Assembly (NCBI RefSeq): GCF_019393635.1
Contig: NC_057867.1
Span: forward strand, 5,280,821 to 5,344,820
Source of the DNA: Dromiciops gliroides
Taxonomy: Eukaryota; Chordata; Mammalia; Microbiotheria; Microbiotheriidae
DNA: 64,000 bases
Direction: 5' to 3'
Part shown: in pieces, positions 56,985-64,000 of the stretch
Numbering within the stretch: position 1 is the stretch's first letter
How the letters are laid out: each line of letters starts with the position of its first letter
Program-made: the position numbers and the translations under genes
Notes under the pieces: generated by a model
What the model was told of the DNA's origin: nothing
The model's input: only the letters and a program-made list of their open reading frames with translations
Databases searched by the model: none

Positions 56985-59905
56985 AAGTCTGGTGTGTTGG
57001 GCTGTGCTGGCTTGTGATGTGATTGTTGGACTCTGTTGCATTATGCTATGCTGTGTTGTCTTGTTTTGTTTTATTGTGCTGGGTTGTACTGTACAGGGCT
57101 ATGTTTTGTTGTGCTGAGTTATGTGATTCTGTGTTGTGTTGTGCCGGGTTGGGTTATGATGTGATTGTTGTGTTGTGCTTATTGTGCTAAGTTGTGAAGT
57201 GCTGGGTTGTGTTGTGCTGGGTTGTGATGTGATTGTTAGGCTTTGTTGCATTATGCTACGCTGTGTTGTTTTATATTGTTTTGTATTATTGTGCTGGGTT
57301 GTATTGTGCAGTGCTAGCTTGTGTTGTGCTTATTTTGCTAAGTTGTGAAGTGCTGTGTTGTGTTGTGCTGGGTTGTGATGTGATTGTTAAGCTCTGTTGC
57401 ATTATGCTATGCTGTGTTGCCTTGTTTTATGTTGTTTTGTTTTATTGTGCTGGGTTATATTGTGCAGTGCTATGTTGTGTTGTGCTGGGTTGTGATGTGA
57501 TTGTTAGACTCTGTTGCATTATGCCATGCTGTGTTGCCTTGTTTTATGTTGTTTTGTTTTATTGTGCTGGGTTGTATTGTGCAGTGCTAGCTTGTGTTGT
57601 GCTTATTTTGCTAAGTTGTGAAGTGCTGTGTTGTGTTGTGCTGGGTTGTGATGTGATTGTTAAGCTCTGTTGCATTATGCTATGCTGTGTTGCCTTGTTT
57701 TATGTTGTTTTGTTTTATTGTGCTGGGTTATATTGTGCAGTGCTATGTTGTGTTGTGCTGGGTTGTGATGTGATTGTTAGGCTCTGTTGCATTATGCCAT
57801 GCTGTGTTGCCTTGTTTTATGTTGTTTTGTTTTATTGTGCTGGGTTGTATTGTGCAGTGCTAGCTTGTGTTGTGCTTATTTTGCCAAGTTGGGAAGTGCT
57901 GTGTTGTGCTGGGTTGTGATGTGATTGTTGGACTCTGTTGCATTATGCTATGCTGTGTTGTCTTGTTTTGTTTTATTGTGCTGGGTTATATTGTGCAGTG
58001 CTATGTTTTGTTGTGCTGGGTTGTGTTGTGCTTATTTTGCTAAGTTGGGAAGTGCTGTATTGTGTTGTGCTGGGTTGCATTGTTCTGTGATGTGTTGTGC
58101 TTTGTTATGGTGGTTGAATTATGTTGTGTTATGATGTGCTTGATATACTCTGTTGTGATGTGAAGTGCTGTGTTTTGTTCTGGGTTGTGTTGTTATGTTG
58201 GGTTATGATGGAATTGTTGTGTTGTATTGTGCTGTGATGGTTGTTTTGTGAAGTACTGTGTCGTATTCTGTGTTGGATTGTGCTGGGTTAAATTGGGTTG
58301 TGTTATGATGTGCTTGTTGCACTGTGTTGTGATGTGAAGTGCTTATTTTGTTGTGCTAGATTTCATTGTTTTGTGTTGGGTTGTACTTTGTTGGTACTGT
58401 GCTGTGTTGGGTTATGATGTGATTGTTGTGCTGTGTTGTGCTGGTTGCATTGTGAAGTACTGTGATGTATTATTCTCTGTGGGCTTGTGCTTTGTTGTGC
58501 TGGGTTAAACTGTGTTGATGTGCTTGTTGTACTATGTTGTGCTGTGTTTTCTTGTGCTGGCCTTGTTCTGTGTGGGATTGTGCTGGGTTATGCTTTGTTG
58601 TATTTAACTGTTGTGCAGTACTGTGTTGCATTGTTCTGTATTGTATTATGCTTTGTTGTGCTGAGTTGTGCTGTTTGCATTCTATTGTGCTCTGCTGGGT
58701 TGTGTCATGCTGAGTGGTGCTGTGCTAGGTTGTGTTCTGTACTATACTCTACTATGCTGTTCTTTGTTGTGCTGTGCTATTTTGTGCTCTGTTGTATTGC
58801 ATTATATTGTGATGTCCTTATTGTGTTGTGCTATTTTGTGTGTTGCCATGTTTTGCTGGATTGTGTTGTGTTGTTTTGTGCTGTGTTGTGCTTTGTCGTG
58901 TTTAGCTGTCTTATATTGTGCTATTTTCTGCTGTGTTGTGCTTTGTCGTGTTTAGCTGTCTTGTATTGTGCTATTTTGTGCTGTGTTGTGTTGTGCTATG
59001 TTATGCTTTATTTTATTTAGCTGTGCTTTGCTGGGTTGTATCATGCCGTGTTATAATGTGCTGAGTTGTGTTTTGCTATTTTGTGCTGTGCTGTCTTGTA
59101 TTTTGTTGTGTCTAGCTGTGTTATGCTATGTTGTATTATGCTGTTCTGTACTGTGTTATCTTGGGTTGGGTTGTACTGTGCTGTGTTGTTGTGTTATTCT
59201 GTGCTATCTCGTACTGTGCTGTCTTATGCTTTCTTGTGTTTAGCTGTGATGTGTTGTCCTTTGTTGTACTGAGTTGTGTTGTGCTTTATTGTGTTCTCCT
59301 GGATTGTGCTTTGTTATGTTGTGCTATTTTGTATTGTGTTATGTTGTATTTAGTTGTGCTTTGCTATGCTAGGTTGTGATGTGCTTGTTATGCTGGGTTG
59401 TGTTTTGCTATCTTGTGCTGTGCTGTCTTGTACTTTGTTGTATTTAGCTTTGTTTGTGTTGTACAGTGGTGTGCTGTGCTGTGTTGTTTTGTTGTGCTAT
59501 TCTGTACTGTGTTATCTTGGGTTGTGCTGTGATGTGTTGTGCTCTTTTGTTGTGTGTTTTGTGCTTTTTGTGCTGGGCTGTGTTGTACTTTGTTGTGCTG
59601 TGCTGTTTTATTGTGCTTGTTGTACCGTGTTGTTCTGTGTTGTGTTGTACAGTGCTGTTTTATTGTACTGTGTCATGCTGTGCTTTGCTGTATTGTGTTA
59701 TGTTGTGCTATGCTGCATTGTTTTGGGTTGTGCTGGGTTGTGCTTTGTTGAGTTGTTCTGTGCTATACTTTATTGTATTTTGCTTGGTTGTCTCATGCTG
59801 GGTTGTGCTTTGTTGTGCTGTTTGTGTTGTTCTATGTTGTGCTGGATTGTCTTGTCTTGTGCTGTTGTACTGTGCTGCGTTTTGCTGTGTTGTTCACTTG
59901 TTTGT
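56985..59905 (+). repeat. TG-rich degenerate satellite, 2.9 kb, with 273-bp higher-order repeat
   Basis: Built from 5-bp words (TGTGC, TGTGT, TGGGT, TGTGA, TTGTT), strongly G/T on the + strand. From 57341 a 273-bp unit recurs almost unchanged: the marker AGTTGTGAAG or AGTTGGGAAG is at 57341, 57614 and 57887. Within it the GATGTGATTGTTA block alternates at 156 and 117 bp. The right half (58130-59905) is looser. Open frames of Cys/Leu/Val composition run through it but are by-products of the repeat words. Confidence 0.9.
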
Positions 59906-59911
59906 TTTTAG

Positions 59912-61155
59912 CACTATTCGAGTACGAAGAAGGGACAGTCAAGAAATAAATCCATTGCTTGGGGCAGCCAGGTCCAAAGTAAGGAATGACAGGAAGGTCA
60001 GAGGTCAGCTCAACAGTTCTTTTTCTTCTACTTCATCTAGCTATAAAAGACAAACTCCAAATGGTGACAAGAGAGCTCTAGCCTCCAGGAGCTGCACCCC
60101 CACACGGTGCTTCCCCTTTGTGCCAGGTGTCAGTCATCCTGGGCAGGTATTTGATGATCACCCCCCCTCCCAGAGACAAAAGACCAGGGTCCTCCCAAGG
60201 GGTCACTAGTAGCAGCCCTTGGGAGGAAATGCACCTGCTGGGCTAGCTCCAGTGATCAAATGAACAATAATTCATTAGTCACAATCAGTAGTTCATTCTA
60301 TTCCACAGTACATAGACAGCGGCTCTTATTAAATAACAAAAATATTAGTGACACCAAAAAAAAGGGGTTGGTGCCATTAAATACCATAGATATTTTGAAA
60401 GGGCTATTTCCTTCACCTCTTTTAAAAGTGCTTTTTGTGTTTCTTGTTGTATATATCAGAGCAGCTGCACATGATAGACTCTCTAGATCAGTAAAGAGAC
60501 ATATGGTGGGAGTCTCTGCCCCACCATTCTGTACTGAGAAGAGGGCAGGGTCTAGAAAGGTCAGAGCCTGCTGTGAGGGCAAGCACTGAAAACACTGGGG
60601 TCTCTGATCGGCATCTTGCTTTGAAATTTTTAAAGACGGCAGAGGACGTCCAAAGTGCTCCAGTCCTAGAAAAGAACATGCTATCCCAACTTTTGAAAAG
60701 GGCAGATAATGAATGGAGTCCTTAAATTAGAGGCCAGTGACCTTGACTTTGATTCCTGAAAGATATTTAGAATATATTAAAGGGGTGGTCAGTAAACACA
60801 CAGAAAAGGGGATGGAGCACAAAGAGCCAGCAAGAGAATGCTGACCGAAGAGTAGGTCATGTGTGTGTATGGAGGCTAGGGAGCATATGAAACAAACATG
60901 AAGGTAGAGAGCCCTCAGATTGTGGAGGACCGGGAACTTTACTCTGATAGTAGGGAGCCACGGAAGGTTTTGGTTTTTTTTAAGAGGAGTGAGTGACATG
61001 AGCAAGTCTATGTATAAGGAAGATTATTCAGGGTGTTCAGGATACCTAGATTAGAGGGACCATTCAGTGGAAGCAGGCAGCCCATTAGGTTATTCCAATA
61101 ATCTAAGCAAGTAGTACAATGATGGTAAGTAAATTGTTATTCAAGAAATCCTCAG
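59912..61155. other. Gene-free stretch
   Basis: Unique-looking sequence with a TATAAAAG near 60041 and repeat-like text at 60900-61060 (TAGGGAGCCACGGAAGG). A 109-codon open frame at 60260-60589 resembles nothing known to me. Confidence 0.4.
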
Positions 61156-61161
61156 AGGGAG

Positions 61162-61300
61162 CAGCAAGGTGGTGAAGTAGATAAAGCACCAGCCCTGGAT
61201 TCAGGAGGACCCGAGTTCAAATACGATTCACACACCTGACACTTACTAGCTGTGTGACCTTGGGCAAGTCACTTAACCCTCACTGCCCTGCCAAGAAAGA
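61162..61300 (+). repeat. tRNA-derived SINE (WSINE1-like)
   Basis: Diverged forward copy (head AGCAAGGTGGTGAAG) whose tail leads into the purine microsatellite. Confidence 0.8.
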
Positions 61301-61334
61301 GAGGGGGGAGGGAGGGAGAGAGAAAGGGAGAAAG

Positions 61335-61397
<63 letters not shown>

Positions 61398-61401
61398 AGG
61401 A

Positions 61402-61473
<72 letters not shown>

Positions 61474-61634
61474 AGGGAGGGAGGGAGGGAGGGAGGGAGG
61501 GAGGGAGGGAGGGAGGGAAGGAAGGAAGGAAGGAAGGAAGGAAGGAAGGAAGGAAGGAAGGAAGGAAGGAAGGAAGGAAGGAAGGAAGGAAGGAAGGAAG
61601 GAAGGAAGGAAGGAAGGAAGGAAGAAAGAAAGAT
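61301..61634 (+). repeat. Compound purine microsatellite: (AAAG)n, (GGGA)n, (GGAA)n
   Basis: About 330 bp of unbroken purines on the + strand: AAAG units to about 61470, GGGA to about 61518, then GGAA/GAAG to 61625. It probably grew from the A-rich tail of the adjoining SINE. Triplex (H-DNA) prone. Confidence 0.95.
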
Positions 61635-61639
61635 CCTCA

Positions 61640-62690
61640 GAAGAACTAGAACATTATGTTGGTGTCGGCTTGTGACCCTGGCTGTGGCCATTACAAGGCT
61701 AGGCTCGGTGCTGAATATGTTTTCAGGTGAACTGTCCGTCTTCTGTTTCTGTCTCAGCCCAGTGTCCTCTGCGTGAAAGCTGGAGCCTTGGAGATTCCTC
61801 AGCCTGCCCCGTCTGCTCCTCACCCTACATGTGGAGCCATGGGATTGTATTGGTAGTTCAAGGATGTGACCACGTAGCTCACAAGGGAGGGATGGGGGCC
61901 CTGTGTGGGAGTGGGATGTTGGAGAATTATGGGAACACGGTCTGATTGGGTAAGTCCTCATACTCCTAGGTCCTTTTGCTCTCTTACTTTGTAATGAGTG
62001 AGAACAGAAGAAGAGAGGGAAGAGAGCATTAGTCCATTTGGCCCATGGTTCGATCTGCGACAGGGATAGATTTTTGAGAACATTGAGCTGAATCCTCAAG
62101 GGATCACACAGTTTCAAAGCAAGGAGGTACCCTACGGACCACTAAGTCACAAAGGATTTCACTGATTTAGAGCTGGGAGGGACCTAATCTAGCCCAATTT
62201 TACAGGCTAGAGTGCTGAGTGACTTGTGTGTGGTCTTACTGCCACCTAGTGAAGGGAAGGCACTTGCCCAAGGACACCTAGTATGTCTGTGATTGGACTT
62301 GAACCCAGGTTTCTTCATGCCAAATCCCCAGATGGCTGAGAATATGTAGGGGACTCATAATAGGACCTTCCTGGTGACTCAGGATGAGTGTTGGTAAGGC
62401 CTCCAAACCCCAAATCATTTCACTTGCTCTCCAAAGGGCACTGGTGTAGAGCTGAGAATAACTGGCAGCATCTCAAGAGGGCTTGAAGGCACATCATTAA
62501 TCCTCTCCTCTGCTTTAAGCAGCCAGGTAGGGCCCCTTCTCCCACCACTCTTCTGTGCCCCCCAAATGGGTAATGGGCTAGGAAGCTACCAAATGGCGCC
62601 CAATCCTACACCCAGCACTGGACAACATTGCTGTGCTGTGGTCCACAGGGTCACAGAGTTGGGTGTGACTGAAAAACCAATGTCATTCAT
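61640..62690. other. Gene-free stretch
   Basis: Unique-looking, with a decayed MIR-like core near 62190-62320. No exon or RNA gene seen. Confidence 0.4.
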
Positions 62691-62693
62691 ATT

Positions 62694-62935
62694 TTGGAAC
62701 AGTTAGATGGCACAGTGGATGGACTCCCAGGCCTGGAATCAGGAAGACTCATCTTCCTGAGTTCAAATCTGGCCTCAGATACTTCCTAGCTAGCTGCATG
62801 ATCCTGGGCAAGTCACTTCACCCTGTGTGCCTCAGTTTCTTTATCTGTCAAATGAGCTGGAGAAGGAAATATAAACCACTCCAGTATCTTTGCCAAAAAA
62901 ATCCCAAATGGGGTCATGAAGACTCAACAACAGCA
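62694..62935 (+). repeat. MAR1-type CORE-SINE
   Basis: Forward copy: AGTTAGATGGCACAGTGGAT, GAGCTGGAGAAGGAAATATA, tail GGGGTCATGAAGACTCAACA followed by ACAGCAA. Confidence 0.75.
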
Positions 62936-62949
62936 ATTGAGAAAACTAA

Positions 62950-63640
62950 ACAACATGTGTACAAAAAAGGCCAAAAGAGAACAGCCCAGAGAAAATACTT
63001 GGCTTTCTTCTCTGAAAATGAGGTGGAATTGACCTAGCTAATCTCCAAGGTCATCTTCTAGTTCTAAAAATTCCACCGTTTTCCATTCAATGGGCTCTTC
63101 TCCCATTCCTAGCCTGATTTACTTGCCTTTAGTTGGCCAAAGATATAGATAGTTATGACGCAAATTCTGCTGTCAAAGAACTTCCAACCCCATCTCATGG
63201 AAGAGCAAGTACCCAAATATTATCATTTGGATCCAAGGGAAAGATGCTCTTTAGCTCCAAGATTCAGAGTGAGGGTTGGAAATTGACATTAGCACCATAT
63301 GGTGAACGTCTGCCTAAGGGGTTTGGACTTTGTCTTCTGAGCAGTAGGGAGCCACTGACGTTTTCTTTTGAATCAGGAAGGACATCACCACTTCAGGAAT
63401 GGGAGACAAACAACAACAGCTCTATCCAGAATGAAAAAAGGTCCCACCACACTCTGCCCTGTCTGCCCTCTGTCAGAACATATTTAGAGTATTGTGTTCA
63501 GTTCCAGGAAGAACACTGAGGAATTGGGGACAGTCCAGGGGAGGGTGAAGGGCCTCAACCCAAGGCCAGGTGAGGATCTACTGAAGGAAATGGCCATGTT
63601 TTAGCCTGGAGAGGAGAAGATTCAAGGGGAATGTGAGTGC
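62950..63640. other. Gene-free stretch with unclassified repeat
   Basis: Includes CAGTAGGGAGCCACTGACG (about 63343) and TTTAGAGTATTGTGTTCAGT (63482), phrases of decayed interspersed repeats. No exon. Confidence 0.4.
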
Positions 63641-63659
63641 CCTTAAAATAACTGAAGAC

Positions 63660-63808
63660 GGGGGCAGCTAGGTGGCACAGCGTATAGAGCATTGGCCCTG
63701 GAGTCAGGAGGACCTGAGTTCAAATCCAGCCTCAGACACTTAACACTTACTAGCTGTGTGACCCTGGGCAAGTCACTTAACCCCAGTTGCCTAAAAACAA
63801 AAGAAAAC
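63660..63808 (+). repeat. tRNA-derived SINE (WSINE1-like), young-looking
   Basis: Full-length copy with a perfect 13-bp target duplication AAAATAACTGAAG (63645-63657 and 63809-63821). Confidence 0.9.
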
Positions 63809-64000
63809 AAAATAACTGAAGTCAACTATTAGAAGAGGAATTGGACTTTTCCTCATTGATCCCATAGGGCTGAACCAGCATCAGTGGGTGGAAGGTGAAG
63901 AGGGGCACCTTTGGACTTGGGGTCAGGATAAACTTTCTACCAATGAGCACCATCCCAAAGGAATGGGCTTCTTTGAGAGGTGTCAGGCAAGTGAAGACTG

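Noticed and set aside
57233-59911. Several Cys/Leu/Val-rich open frames, which look like membrane proteins
   Set aside because: They arise from the 5-bp TG words read in a frame without stops. No start context, domains or codon bias.
60260-60589. 109-codon frame MNNNSLVTISSS...
   Set aside because: No recognisable domain, and an antisense frame of similar length overlaps it. Not enough to call a gene.
61269-62117. A 282-codon - strand frame with Phe-Leu-Ser repeats
   Set aside because: It is the translation of the purine microsatellite complement plus flanks.

Overview
This is a vertebrate nuclear window, most likely from a marsupial. The main evidence is about 29 copies of a short tRNA-derived, A-tailed SINE (head GGCAGCTAGGTGGCGCAG) of the kind known from Australasian marsupials as WSINE1. 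There are also MAR1-type CORE-SINEs, MIR/THER-type SINEs, marsupial-type L1 pieces and one ORF1-only (HAL1-like) element. Family names are from memory of consensus sequences, not from a search. No prokaryotic, viral or CRISPR features were seen.

Two protein-coding genes can be read exon by exon, with consensus splice sites and consistent phases. APEX2 (AP endonuclease 2; + strand; 6 exons; CDS 14490-27990; 483 codons plus stop) starts in a CpG island and ends at a poly(A) signal near 28220. ALAS2 (erythroid 5-aminolevulinate synthase; - strand) has a non-coding first exon carrying a complete iron-responsive element, then 10 coding exons (CDS 44828 down to 32034; 588 codons plus stop). Its poly(A) signal is near 31807. 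The two genes lie tail to tail, about 3.6 kb apart, as in human Xp11.21. That interval belongs to the X-conserved region, so X linkage is likely here but is not shown by the sequence.

Layout: 1-4365 is an L1 body plus a HAL1-like element. From 4366 to 14270 there is gene-poor sequence around an orphan CpG island at about 7030-7500, whose motifs suggest a promoter firing leftward. APEX2 occupies 14.4-28.2 kb, followed by a 3.6 kb spacer with a strong + strand CTCF motif at 28921. ALAS2 occupies 31.8-48.14 kb. From 48.2 to 64 kb no gene was found. That stretch holds a - strand CTCF motif at 53404, a mariner-type MITE, many SINEs, a 2.9 kb TG-rich satellite (56985-59905) with a 273 bp higher-order period, and a long all-purine microsatellite.

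Functional reading: ALAS2 makes the first intermediate of heme in erythroid mitochondria. Its sequence shows the expected controls: a 5' IRE, three Cys-Pro heme-regulatory motifs, a GATA/TATA-type promoter, and GATA/E-box/CACCC clusters in introns 1 and 8. APEX2 is a PCNA-linked nuclear DNA-repair nuclease with a housekeeping CpG-island promoter. The most notable unexplained features are the convergent CTCF motifs bracketing ALAS2, the CTCF-like core in the head of the abundant SINE, the orphan X-box/NRF1/YY1 CpG island, and the TG satellite.
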